Virus record (IMG/VR): IMGVR_UViG_3300036715_001578
Coordinates: 49,080-113,079 of that record
Direction: 5' to 3' (one strand)
Origin: a virus
DNA length: 64,000 bases
Shown here piece after piece: positions 1 through 7,103 of this stretch (its first letter is position 1; every line of letters starts with the position of its first letter). Below the pieces are notes generated by a model. It had not been told where the DNA came from. It made no database searches and worked only from the letters and a program-made list of their open reading frames with translations. The position numbers were made by a program, and so were the translations under genes.

Positions 1-1
1 G

Positions 2-8
2 CTATTTA
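2..8 (-). promoter_or_regulatory. Late promoter motif TAAATAG, for a gene beyond the left edge
   Basis: The minus strand reads TAAATAG at the very edge of the window. The same heptamer precedes most late genes here, often 3-5 bases before ATG, so a minus-strand late gene probably starts just outside the window. Confidence 0.5.
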
Positions 9-161
9 ACTGAAACCTGTAGTCGTTTTGTTTGAGCGGACCAAATGAAAGCAGCAAGCTCAAATTCGCCTTTGCTCCTTGTATACAAGGAGCAAAGGCG
101 AAGCCTGATGACACGCTTGCTGAGATGGGCATGCGATTGTTGCTTCATGAAGCTATTTATG

Positions 162-578
162 TCACTTTCGGAACAATTCCTGCTCTGTCGCGACGCGGAA
201 ACGGATGCCATGGCTCTCGCACACAGCCTTAGCGGCGGCCCACTTGGCCATGTTGACAGCGATCGCTATCTGGTCATACAGCGATGACTTCTTGGTCATC
301 TTGGACTGCTTCATCGGCTTGATCTCGATCACCTCTGTAATGAGGTTACCTTGCCTGTCCTTGTACTTGATGATGAAGTCAGGGATGTAGTCGCAAACTT
401 TCCCCTTAATCGGGTTGAAGTACTTGACACGAAACTCCTCAGACCCCCAAGAGATGATGTTTGGGTTCATGTCACAGACCTGCATGAACTTGAGCTCCCA
501 GCTCGACAGGAACCTGATCTTCCGCGGGTCACCCATGTACTTCTCAGGATGCTTCGGGGTATATAATCCACGTGCCAT
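162..578 (-). CDS. gp4: Head completion nuclease-like protein, T4 gp4 family
   Basis: A protein of 138 residues starting MARGLYTPKHPEKYMGD, with the segment SSWELKFM, then DFIIKY and EVIEIKP. This arrangement matches the T4 head completion protein gp4 (also called 50 or 65), which has a TnsA/PD-(D/E)XK-like fold. In T4 it acts after DNA packaging so that filled heads can join tails. I chose the internal ATG at 578 because a late motif (583-589) ends four bases before it and the family begins at this point; an upstream ATG would add 35 unrelated residues. The candidate acidic and lysine residues are in DFIIKY and EVIEIK. Family assignment is fairly sure, nuclease activity is inferred. Confidence 0.8.
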   Translation of the reverse strand: MARGLYTPKHPEKYMGDPRKIRFLSSWELKFMQVCDMNPNIISWGSEEFRVKYFNPIKGKVCDYIPDFIIKYKDRQGNLITEVIEIKPMKQSKMTKKSSLYDQIAIAVNMAKWAAAKAVCESHGIRFRVATEQELFRK

Positions 579-582
579 ACGG

Positions 583-589
583 ATATTTA
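583..589 (-). promoter_or_regulatory. Late promoter motif TAAATAT before gp4-like gene
   Basis: TAAATAT on the minus strand with four bases to the ATG at 578. At T4 spacing the transcript would begin at the A of the start codon, giving a leaderless mRNA. Confidence 0.65.
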
Positions 590-1070
590 TGATGAACAAG
601 TACGAACGTGCATCAAGATGTGCAGTCGAACTTACCAGCGCCTCAAGGAAGAATGGTGTGTTCGCAATAGACAGCAAATTCATACAGCTGAATCAATTGC
701 TAAAATTAGCCTAGCCAATAAAGGTCGTAAACGGCCATTTACAGCTGAGCATTTGGCAAATATGAGACTATCTGCTATAAATCGATTTCCTAATAAGCGC
801 AGAACACCGCTTAGCGAAGAAGAATTACAAGCAAAAAGAGAGCAGAAAAGAGCTCATCGTTCAGCTTTAATGAAAAATCCATCAGAAGCTCAATCAAAGC
901 AATTAGCTGATTGGCAGAAGGCTGGATTACTAGCTAGGCAAGCTAAGGCGAAACCAAAACCTAAGGCTTGTGAATTTAGCGACCCTGAAGAAACCAGGCG
1001 TAAGATGAGCGAAGCTCGTAAAGCCTACTGGGCTAAACGCCGAGAGCTTAACCAGACCTCGTGGTCTTAA
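589..1070 (+). pseudogene. Remnant of an HNH/NUMOD3-type homing endonuclease
   Basis: The 5' end at 589 reads MMNKYERASRC, like the opening of phage HNH homing endonucleases. The main open frame (618-1070) carries a NUMOD3-like stretch, AESIAKISLANKGRKRPF, and further lysine-rich DNA-binding repeats such as SDPEETRRKMSEARKAYW. The catalytic HNH core expected between these parts is missing and the frame changes, so an internal deletion is likely. The gene is AT-richer than its neighbours and lies opposite to them, overlapping the 3' end of the next gene by 23 bases. The 618-1070 part could still be translated as a DNA-binding protein. Confidence 0.55.
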
Positions 1071-2301
1071 TCGGCGAGAACAAGGATGTGAAGCCTGAAA
1101 CCTTGCTAGTGAGCGAGGAGACCGCAGAAGTGTTGAAATTGGCGCCGGTCTTGATAGAGGTCAGCGTATCGCTGATGTCGCGGCTGATGGTCGAGTCAGC
1201 TGAGCCTACCACGTTCTTAAACGAAGCGGTGAGGCCGGTTGCATCAGGTAGGACGCCTTGCAAGGCCTTAGGCAGCTGTTGCAGCTGCGTAACGCCTGCC
1301 GCTACGACTTGACTTACCGTGTCTGAGAACCGGCTCAAGCCCAAGCCGCCGATCATGCTGCCGCCGCTCGCTGACTGTGCGACTTGCCTGACGCCTTCGC
1401 CGAAGGACGTAGCGCCTGCGTTAGGGAACCCTGACGTGCCGCCACCCTTGAGGATGTCGGTGTTGCCCCAGGTGTAGAGGCCTTCACCGTTCGAGCCTTC
1501 AGGGCCGACGGCGTAAGTGTTCATCGCCAAGGAATCATAGGAGAACTGCAACGTCAGCAGCGAGCCTGCATTGTCTTCCATGTTCAGCTCGTCGAAAGAG
1601 AAGCTCTCGATCCGAGGGTTGATGAACTTGAACTCGTTGGTGTAGAGGCCGTTGGCGAAGATCTGGTTGATGATGATCGCCTTGCCGCCTGAGTAGCCTC
1701 GCTTGTAAGGCTTGGTGCTTGACGCATCACCGAAGCCGCTGTTGATGCCTGACTTGCCGCCCGCCTGGCCGGACATGCTCAGCATGTACTTGACGAAGAA
1801 GTCATTGACTGAGTTGCCTACCTCGTCCAGCAGGGTCATGCTGATAGGCTGGAAGACGGTCTTGGTCAGGACACGAGAGCGGAAGTTGTAGTAGTTGACA
1901 TCGACATGCTCGAAGGTGATGTTCGGCTTGTCGCACCGGTGCACGTAGTAGAAGAAGTCGCTGTTGCCCATGCCCTCAAAGCCAACGAACTTGACCTTGA
2001 AGATGAACTTGAACTTAGGATGGTGGGCTACTAGGTCATCCGCATAGTGCAGCGCGGTCCACTCGCCTTGTTTCGGTGTAAACTTGACGCCGCCTGGGCT
2101 TGGGTTGGTCCGAAAGATCGGCGGGATGTTGCTCTCGATGATGTCACGGAGAGCGCCGCCGATGCCCAAGGAGGGCAGGCCATTGTTAGCCGAGCCGAAG
2201 TCTGTGATGGCCTTGGTTAGGCCGAGAGCGGCGCCGATAGCGCCGTTGGTGTCAGGCGTGACGCCGACCGCCCCGAGGGCCTGTTCAAGAAGTGAGGACA
2301 T
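1048..2301 (-). CDS. Baseplate tail-tube-domain protein, possibly gp54-like tube initiator
   Basis: A 417-residue protein. Residues about 90-250 look like a tail-tube fold: FKFIFKVKFVGF, then NITFEHVDVNYYNF, TKTVFQPISMTLLDE and a later LLTLQFSYDSLAM, the pattern seen in T4 gp19, gp48 and gp54. N- and C-terminal parts are rich in Gly, Ala and Ser and probably fibrous. gp48 is present elsewhere in the window, so gp54, the tail tube initiator of the baseplate, is the most likely role. This is inference from fold pattern and the absence of another candidate. ATG 2301 is fixed by the late motif three bases upstream. Confidence 0.5.
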   Translation of the reverse strand: MSSLLEQALGAVGVTPDTNGAIGAALGLTKAITDFGSANNGLPSLGIGGALRDIIESNIPPIFRTNPSPGGVKFTPKQGEWTALHYADDLVAHHPKFKFIFKVKFVGFEGMGNSDFFYYVHRCDKPNITFEHVDVNYYNFRSRVLTKTVFQPISMTLLDEVGNSVNDFFVKYMLSMSGQAGGKSGINSGFGDASSTKPYKRGYSGGKAIIINQIFANGLYTNEFKFINPRIESFSFDELNMEDNAGSLLTLQFSYDSLAMNTYAVGPEGSNGEGLYTWGNTDILKGGGTSGFPNAGATSFGEGVRQVAQSASGGSMIGGLGLSRFSDTVSQVVAAGVTQLQQLPKALQGVLPDATGLTASFKNVVGSADSTISRDISDTLTSIKTGANFNTSAVSSLTSKVSGFTSLFSPIKTTRSG

Positions 2302-2304
2302 CGG

Positions 2305-2311
2305 CTATTTA
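2305..2311 (-). promoter_or_regulatory. Late promoter motif TAAATAG
   Basis: TAAATAG followed by CCG and then ATG (2301). There is no room for a ribosome binding site, so a leaderless transcript is predicted. Confidence 0.7.
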
Positions 2312-2333
2312 CACGCCGACGGCCCTACACGAA

Positions 2334-2562
2334 TTAGCCGTTGATGATCAGCTCGTCAACCAGGATGAAGATGCTTTCGTCAGCCGAAGACGGGTTGTTG
2401 TCAATTCGGCCGCGCCAGCTCGCCTTCATGCAAGACGATGAGCTCGAGCGAGCCGTTTTCGCTTTTGCCAAGCTTGAAGGTGTACGAGTCAGGCATTAGC
2501 GTGATGAGCTGAGCTTGAACATCAAGCAGCAGCATGCGGTCGCTAAGTATCTCAGTAGTCAT
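2334..2562 (-). pseudogene. Small FQQ-family protein gene with +1 frameshift
   Basis: The ATG at 2562 opens a frame (MTTEILSDRMLLLDVQAQ...) whose segment LLDVQAQLITLMPDSYTF resembles the F-Q-Q-x-L domain found in many small proteins of this phage. It stops early with ...HEGELARPN. A second frame offset by +1 continues plausibly as SWRGRIDNNPSSADESIFIL to the TAA at 2334. The span of 229 bases is one more than a multiple of three, so a single inserted base near 2425 splits the gene. Decay, sequence error or programmed +1 shifting are all possible. Confidence 0.5.
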
Positions 2563-2604
2563 GAATCAGAATAGTATCACGGGCTCAATCCCGTGTAAAC
2601 TGGC

Positions 2605-3116
2605 TCAGCCTGTCTTATAGATTAGCTTGTCATCCGTTTCAAGCTTGAGCTCAAGCTTGTCAAAGTCAGCAAGAGCTTTGCTGACCAGCGTCGGGGAGTA
2701 GATGAGGGCTTTGACAAAGACCGAGGTGTCAGGGACGGTTCTATGCCTGCCATGCCTGCCAATGATCGCGCATGCTGGCTCACCCTCAGCGGTGACTGTG
2801 CCGTAGATTGTGTACCCCGGCCATCTTCGCGCTCGAGGTACCACATAGCCCGACGCTTCTTACGGGCGCGCCCCGTTGCGTTAACTGCTCTGCTGTAAGC
2901 GTGTTCAGCAAGCTTGCCTGCAACGTCTAGCTTAGGATCGCTGAGCTAGGCGACGCTAAACTTGATCGGCTGGCATGCATCTTGGCACGTGACTGTTAAG
3001 CCGTGCTTTGTGATTGCAACGTTGAATGCTGGGTCTAGCATGTCAAGCTTAGTTTGAGCGGTCAGCATTGCCCGCTTATCAAGCGCTTCAACAAGCTGCT
3101 GCTCTAACAGCTGCAT
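2605..3116 (-). pseudogene. FQQ-family paralog broken by an amber stop and a frameshift
   Basis: The gene starts MQLLEQQLVEALDKRAML directly after the stop of its upstream neighbour (TAACATG arrangement). It reads ...KFSVA, then an in-frame TAG at 2946-2948, then continues in the same frame as LSDPKLDVAGKLAEHAYSRA. Near 2825 a base is missing in a C/G run, after which the other frame gives GYTIYGTVTAEGEPAC... to the stop at 2605. Together this is one coherent protein of about 170 residues with two lesions. It begins with the short M-Q-L-L-E peptide also seen, in longer form, in intact paralogs. Confidence 0.6.
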
Positions 3117-3117
3117 G

Positions 3118-3573
3118 TTACTTGCGCTTGAAGTCATGGCTAAGCATCACAAGCATGTCCTGAACCATGCGCAGGATCTTCTCATTTACGACCTTGCCGA
3201 AGTTAACACCGCGCAGCACCGATGCGTTACCCTTGCTGACAAACTTCAGCTTCGCCTTCGAAGAGACGCTGTGCTCGTCATACATGCGCAGCAGCTCCTT
3301 GACTACGTCACTGTCCTTCTCGATACCGAGCGGCGTCAAGGAGTTGAGCTCATACTCAAACTGAGAGTTGCTGTTGTCAAAGGACAGCTTCAGCATGTTG
3401 CCGTTCTTGTCCTCCAGCGTTGACTCGGCGTTGATGATGCCGTAGTGCTTGCCTGACGAGTACGCGCCCTCCTGCCTGAAGAGGAGCTTGCAGATCTTGT
3501 CGATGAAGGGGCGTGACTCCTCCACAGCTTTGTTGTTGGGTTCGAGCAGCTCGAGCAGCAGGTAGAATGACAT
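3118..3573 (-). CDS. Hypothetical late protein with LLE-type N-terminus
   Basis: A 151-residue protein that starts MSFYLLLELLEPNN and then shows no domain I recognise; it is rich in Lys, Asp and Glu. The ATG at 3573 follows the stop of the kinase-like gene by one base (TAACATG), so the two are probably translationally coupled. The ELLE at residues 8-11 would fit a prohead-protease site, placing the protein with the proposed head-packaged set, but this peptide is longer than the usual eight residues. Confidence 0.6.
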   Translation of the reverse strand: MSFYLLLELLEPNNKAVEESRPFIDKICKLLFRQEGAYSSGKHYGIINAESTLEDKNGNMLKLSFDNSNSQFEYELNSLTPLGIEKDSDVVKELLRMYDEHSVSSKAKLKFVSKGNASVLRGVNFGKVVNEKILRMVQDMLVMLSHDFKRK

Positions 3574-3574
3574 G

Positions 3575-4390
3575 TTAGTCCTTGAGTGAGGGGCGTGACC
3601 CGCTCTTGATAGCAGTTGACGCAAATTTGCCGCGCTGCACGGCGTCATTGATTGCGTCAATGTTGGTGTCGAGGTGGCTCATATAGAGCATGCCCTTACC
3701 CTTCTGATAGCCCTCATAGTCATCGGACATGCAGAACGGGTCAATGATGACCGGCTGTGACCCACGCAGCATTAGGTTGCTTGCATGGAGGTCAAGGTCG
3801 ATGTCAACCTCATTGTTGAAGAGCACTTGCCGAAGAGCTTGGGCTACCTTGAACAGGTCAGCAGATGAGGCTAGCAAGTGGTCAAGCACCTTGGCGGCAG
3901 CTATTGCTTCAGGTGACGGGTCCTTCATCCGATGAGTGAAGATCTCTACGTCACGATGCGCATGTTCGGGTGTGAAGCCTGAGATCGAGACCTTCGTAGC
4001 AACAAACGTCTTGAGAAATACCGTCAAGGCCCCTGTGAAGTCGTGAGCGGCGGGGGAGCGCTTAGGCATCGGCGTCAAGCGTTCCATCTTGACGATCTTA
4101 AGGAAGCCGTCAACGGTGTCTGGCCGTTTGAAGAAGATCGGCAGACGATGAATGCGGCCAAACTTAGGAACGAAGACGTTGCTCTGCATCGAGCTAGCGA
4201 CACGGTAGAAGGCTTCATAGCCAGGGTCATTGGTCCAGACCTTGTACACAGCGTCGCCCGCTTTAGGAATGACGACTACGCTAAACGCGCCGGTGTCATT
4301 GATGTACGCATGCTGCTTGAGCTGGTCCATCAACTCGTAGAAGTCTTTGTCCAGGTACTGCTTGTAGCCGTGAAGCTCATTGAGGATCAT
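3575..4390 (-). CDS. Protein kinase-like (phosphotransferase-fold) protein
   Basis: A 271-residue protein with an N-lobe-like stretch (SVVVIPKAGDAVYKVW, Lys candidate for ATP binding), a hinge-like KMERLTPM, and a C-lobe motif DLDLHASNLMLRG followed by PVIIDPF. The D-x-H-x-x-N and I-D-P elements correspond to the catalytic loop and metal-binding loop of protein kinases and aminoglycoside phosphotransferases. Similar proteins are common in phages, but their substrates are not known to me. It is the first gene of a late operon (4390 to 2334). It could modify host or virion proteins early in infection if packaged; there is no clear targeting peptide (it begins MILNELHG). Confidence 0.6.
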   Translation of the reverse strand: MILNELHGYKQYLDKDFYELMDQLKQHAYINDTGAFSVVVIPKAGDAVYKVWTNDPGYEAFYRVASSMQSNVFVPKFGRIHRLPIFFKRPDTVDGFLKIVKMERLTPMPKRSPAAHDFTGALTVFLKTFVATKVSISGFTPEHAHRDVEIFTHRMKDPSPEAIAAAKVLDHLLASSADLFKVAQALRQVLFNNEVDIDLDLHASNLMLRGSQPVIIDPFCMSDDYEGYQKGKGMLYMSHLDTNIDAINDAVQRGKFASTAIKSGSRPSLKD

Positions 4391-4397
4391 AAGTGGT

Positions 4398-4404
4398 GTA
4401 TTTA
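4398..4404 (-). promoter_or_regulatory. Late promoter motif TAAATAC
   Basis: TAAATAC seven bases before ATG 4390. It would drive the minus-strand genes from 4390 down to about 2334. Confidence 0.55.
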
Positions 4405-4417
4405 GCCATGTTAGCTG

Positions 4418-4446
4418 TGTACATCAGCTTCCATTTATAGTATAAT
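4418..4446 (+). promoter_or_regulatory. Sigma70-like promoter TGTACA-17-TATAAT for the PEP-CTERM gene
   Basis: A perfect -10 box (TATAAT, 4441-4446) lies 17 bases after TGTACA (4418-4423). It points to the plus strand, against the surrounding late genes, and differs from the phage late motif. This suggests expression by unmodified host RNA polymerase, independent of gp55. Confidence 0.65.
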
Positions 4447-4470
4447 AGGCCGTACCTTTTGGAGCAGTAC

Positions 4471-4965
4471 ATGAAACATATCCTCACAGCCCTGGCCCTC
4501 GCGGCCTTCGCTGCAGCCTCAGCTGCTGCAGCACCCGTCCCTCTGGGCACGTTGAACCCGAGCTCTTCGTTCAGCCACACCGTGGCCGGCGAGTTCCACG
4601 ACAGCTACACCTTCACCCTCGCTTCAAACTCGATCGTCGGCTCGTCTGTCACAAACGTCGCGATCGACTTCGTCGGCTTCAAGTTCGGCGACATCACGGA
4701 CTTCTCAGCAACGCTCAACGGCATTGACCTGGTCTTGAACTCGGTCACCGGCACAGGGCCAGGCTACACGATCAGCACGCAAGTGCTCGCCGGCAGCACA
4801 ACGTTGGCCGCAGGTAACTACTTGCTGAATGTCAACGGCGTAGCTCACGGCTTGAATGCCAGCTACGGCGGCAACGTCGTTGCAACGCCGGTTCCCGAGC
4901 CGAGCGCCTACTTGCTGCTGGTTGCTGGTCTCGGCGCAATCGCCTTCGTCCGTCGCCGTCAATGA
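4471..4965 (+). CDS. PEP-CTERM sorting-domain protein (exosortase substrate)
   Basis: A 164-residue exported protein. Residues 1-22 form a signal peptide (MKHILTALALAAFAAASAAA). The middle is a Ser/Thr/Asn-rich beta-type domain, and the C-terminus has the PEP-CTERM tripartite signal: VPEPS, a hydrophobic helix (YLLLVAGLGAIAF) and the basic end VRRRQ. In bacteria such proteins are cut and anchored or exported by exosortase (EpsH/XrtA type) and are linked to extracellular polysaccharide. The start at 4471 has TGGAG six bases upstream. The gene overlaps the next one by ATGA. A phage copy implies a host with exosortase; its role could be cell-surface alteration. The PEP-CTERM call itself is secure. 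Confidence 0.9.
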   Translation: MKHILTALALAAFAAASAAAAPVPLGTLNPSSSFSHTVAGEFHDSYTFTLASNSIVGSSVTNVAIDFVGFKFGDITDFSATLNGIDLVLNSVTGTGPGYTISTQVLAGSTTLAAGNYLLNVNGVAHGLNASYGGNVVATPVPEPSAYLLLVAGLGAIAFVRRRQ

Positions 4966-5081
4966 CCAAGCTGCTGAAGTACTGGGTATGGGCCGTAGGC
5001 CTAGGCTTAGGAGTACCCACGCTGTTCGTCATCGCTTCGATGATGGATGATCATGCTCAGAGCAACCATCGAAAGTGGTGA
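4962..5081 (+). CDS. Small single-pass membrane protein, coupled to the PEP-CTERM gene
   Basis: A 39-residue frame starting MTKLLKYWVWAVGLGLG, with one hydrophobic segment (about residues 6-27) and a polar C-terminal tail. It starts inside the stop of the PEP-CTERM gene (ATGA), which implies translational coupling, and lies before the same terminator. Function unknown. Confidence 0.55.
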   Translation: MTKLLKYWVWAVGLGLGVPTLFVIASMMDDHAQSNHRKW

Positions 5082-5165
5082 CAAGAACACTGGGAAGGCT
5101 CAGGCTACCCTGCATGGTATGAGTCAGGCGTGGGTTGCAAGAGTACTTTAGGCCTGCGAAAGACT

Positions 5166-5199
5166 GAGGCCCCCGGCGCTTCACAGCGCCGGGGGCCTC
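5166..5199. terminator. Strong hairpin terminator, 15-bp perfect stem
   Basis: GAGGCCCCCGGCGCT pairs perfectly with its complement across a TCAC loop. It closes the plus-strand PEP-CTERM unit. It lacks a long T-run on either side, so efficiency is inferred from stem strength. It also separates this unit from the minus-strand tail genes. Confidence 0.75.
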
Positions 5200-5229
5200 G
5201 TTACTCACTCCCATACGTGGTGGATGAGC

Positions 5230-5524
5230 TTAATCGTAGTACGACCAGTAGGTGGTCGGGCGCCAGAAGCATACAGCACCAGCTAGCTGGTTTACAAGTT
5301 GCTGAAGAGTCAAGCCACTCAGATCGCTGTTGGTCACGTAAACATCGATGAATTCATCTCTGGCGCTTACATGGTCAAAGCTGCCATGCTTGATCCAATC
5401 TTGCACGCCGCCGGAAACGTCTGCATTGGCTTTCAGAGAAGTCAATTTCAACCAGCTTTGCTGGTTGATTGTCAGCCAAATACCTGATCTTCAGCTTGAC
5501 GACATTAGCTGTCGAATAAGCCAT
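5230..5524 (-). pseudogene. Small gene after the tail tube gene, split by a +1 frameshift
   Basis: The ATG at 5524, six bases after the gp19 stop, opens MAYSTANVVKLKIRYLADNQ...VEIDF and soon ends in this frame. The +1 frame then reads sensibly as LKANADVSGGVQDWIKHGSF...to the stop at 5230. The span of 295 bases is one over a multiple of three. The join lies near the sequence TTCTCTGAAAGCC. A programmed +1 shift after a tail gene is conceivable, but several unrelated small genes here also carry single-base shifts, so decay or error is as likely. Confidence 0.5.
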
Positions 5525-5530
5525 GGCTTA

Positions 5531-6124
5531 TTACTGAACCAGACCGCCGATAGCCGAGCCGGTGACGGAAGGCAGCAGCACTTGACGAGCGTGGTCGAAA
5601 CGAACGGTCAGGTTGATCATGACCTTTTCACCTGTCGAGACATCGAGATCCGTCCAGTCCACGGCTTGCAAGAAGCAGCCTTCATACTTCCAGGTTTCGG
5701 TGACCGCTTCGTTACCATCTAGCATCTCAAGCATCATGCCGAACTTGTAGCCGAAGGCGGTTGCCTCGGTGTTCAGCCATGGGCCCGAAGCGCCGATCAA
5801 GCGTTGCTGACGTTCCAGCTGCGTCTGTACAGCGTTTGCCGCCTTGTTTGTGACGTCATCTTCGACGGTCATCTGGCAGTAGTCGAAGCTGTGCTTACCC
5901 GCGATGTATGCGCGCGAGTTATAGCGGTCGAGCTGGATGTCTTCGAAAGAGAGGCTTGGACGAGTCCAAGTCACAACCTGCATTGACAGGTCATTAGGCA
6001 CGCCAGCTTGAGCGCCCAGTGAGCCTCCCAGGCCTGAGAAGATAGCGCGCCAGCGGTTCTTGTGCTTTGGATGCAGGATACCGGTGCCGATGCCCGCGAT
6101 ACCAACTTGTGAGAGCGTTCCCAT
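5531..6124 (-). CDS. gp19: Tail tube protein, T4 gp19 family
   Basis: A 197-residue protein with the gp19 pattern: a flexible N-terminus (GILHPKHKNRWRAIF), PNDLSMQVVTWTRPSLSFED, then VMINLTVRFDHARQVL near the end. It stacks in hexameric rings to form the inner tail tube through which DNA passes. The late motif at 6156-6162 lies 31 bases upstream, and the leader holds an AAGGGAA ribosome binding site, so this gene has a conventional leader, unlike several neighbours. Length is slightly above T4 gp19 (163 residues). Confidence 0.85.
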   Translation of the reverse strand: MGTLSQVGIAGIGTGILHPKHKNRWRAIFSGLGGSLGAQAGVPNDLSMQVVTWTRPSLSFEDIQLDRYNSRAYIAGKHSFDYCQMTVEDDVTNKAANAVQTQLERQQRLIGASGPWLNTEATAFGYKFGMMLEMLDGNEAVTETWKYEGCFLQAVDWTDLDVSTGEKVMINLTVRFDHARQVLLPSVTGSAIGGLVQ

Positions 6125-6155
6125 TTGTTTAGGTTCCCTTAAGGGTTGTTACCCT

Positions 6156-6162
6156 ATATTTA
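6156..6162 (-). promoter_or_regulatory. Late promoter motif TAAATAT for gp19
   Basis: The minus strand reads TAAATATA, giving a leader of roughly 25-30 bases with a ribosome binding site before the tube gene. Confidence 0.65.
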
Positions 6163-6166
6163 CCAA

Positions 6167-6384
6167 CTAGGCATCACAATTTGCCTTCGCCCACTTCTTC
6201 TCGCCTTCGTCAGGCTTGTAGTCTCGCTTAAACTTGATTTGAAGCTTCAGCTCCTTGTCTTCAGTGACAAGCTTTGTCTCGAGCTTGTCGCTATCATCCA
6301 GGTCATCCAAGACAAGCTGTTGAAGCTTCAACAAGCTATGCCGAAGGCCGGAATCTCAAAATCGAACACCTCAGCAAGCTTCAC
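6167..6384 (-). pseudogene. FQQ-family small gene with a -1 frameshift
   Basis: A GTG at 6384 inside the upstream stop (GTGA) opens KLAEVFDFEIPAFGIAC and stops. The shifted frame continues LLKLQQLVLDDLDDSDKLET...to the TAG at 6167, a clear relative of the F-Q-Q-x-L proteins. The N-terminus (M)KLAEVFD also resembles the targeting peptide shared by that family. The 218-base span is one short of a multiple of three. The broken point is near GCTTGTTGAAGC. Confidence 0.55.
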
Positions 6385-7103
6385 AGTTGTTCCACGTCAA
6401 TCGAGATAACAGCCTCTACAACCGCAATGCGCTTGTCTGACCGCAGCTGAGGATCAAAGAATAAACGGCTCTCAATCTTGAAGAAGCCATTGTAGTCAGG
6501 ATCACCTGGGTTGAAGTCGCGCACGATGAAACAGTCGTCGCCCGCCTCATAGCCGACACACAAGATAGCATGCGTAGTAGGTTCATACTCGGAATTATCA
6601 AGCATGTCTTGGTTTGGGAACGGGATGATGCCGTTCTTCACCTTCTCAACCATGTCTTGCGTAGCACCTAGCTCGCGATAGTGAGCCCAGTACCAATGAT
6701 CGCTGTCATTCCTCTTACCGTCACGCAAGATTTTTGCAGCAAGGTAATAGGAGTCAGACCAACGAATTGACACGATCAGGGGCAGCTCCTTTGCTAAAGC
6801 TGTTTTAGCTTCAGCCATGCCATTGACAAAGTCATAGGTAAATTCAATGTTGAACTTATCCTTCAGCACCTCAACCACTTCGTTCGGGTGGATGTCAGCA
6901 CCTGAGCCGTCCCAATCATTGTGAGCAAAGAACTCATACAGATCTTTCTCGGAAATGTGAACATGCTTCAGCTTGAAGGCTTCAACGAGAGCCTTCAGCA
7001 AGCAATGAAACTCACCATGACTGTGCTCGTGCTCGAACGCGTCGAGGAAGACGATCAGGTCATCCCGCACAATGTGCTTTTCAAGCAGGTCACGGATCTT
7101 CAT
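6381..7103 (-). CDS. Papain-like (C1/C39-type) protein with capsid-targeting-like N-terminus
   Basis: A 240-residue protein beginning MKIRDLLE|K, the proposed head-targeting and prohead-protease peptide. The second half shows THAILCVGYEAGDDCFIVRD followed by GFFKIE, the usual His-containing strand pair of papain-like or C39 peptidases. A possible nucleophile is Cys34 in HGEFHCLLKAL, but the usual Q-x-x-x-C context is not clear, so activity is uncertain. It overlaps the gp15 stop (ATGA) and is thus made with late tail proteins. A delivered protease acting on the host is a reasonable idea, not shown. Confidence 0.6.
   Translation of the reverse strand: MKIRDLLEKHIVRDDLIVFLDAFEHEHSHGEFHCLLKALVEAFKLKHVHISEKDLYEFFAHNDWDGSGADIHPNEVVEVLKDKFNIEFTYDFVNGMAEAKTALAKELPLIVSIRWSDSYYLAAKILRDGKRNDSDHWYWAHYRELGATQDMVEKVKNGIIPFPNQDMLDNSEYEPTTHAILCVGYEAGDDCFIVRDFNPGDPDYNGFFKIESRLFFDPQLRSDKRIAVVEAVISIDVEQL

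Noticed and set aside
2578-2595. Terminator hairpin CACGGG/CCCGTG between two broken genes
   Set aside because: A six-base stem without a T-run is too weak to call.
5230-5524. Tail assembly chaperone pair with programmed frameshift
   Set aside because: T4-like phages do not use this arrangement, the gene is very short and the shift is +1 without a clear slippery site; kept only as a damaged gene.
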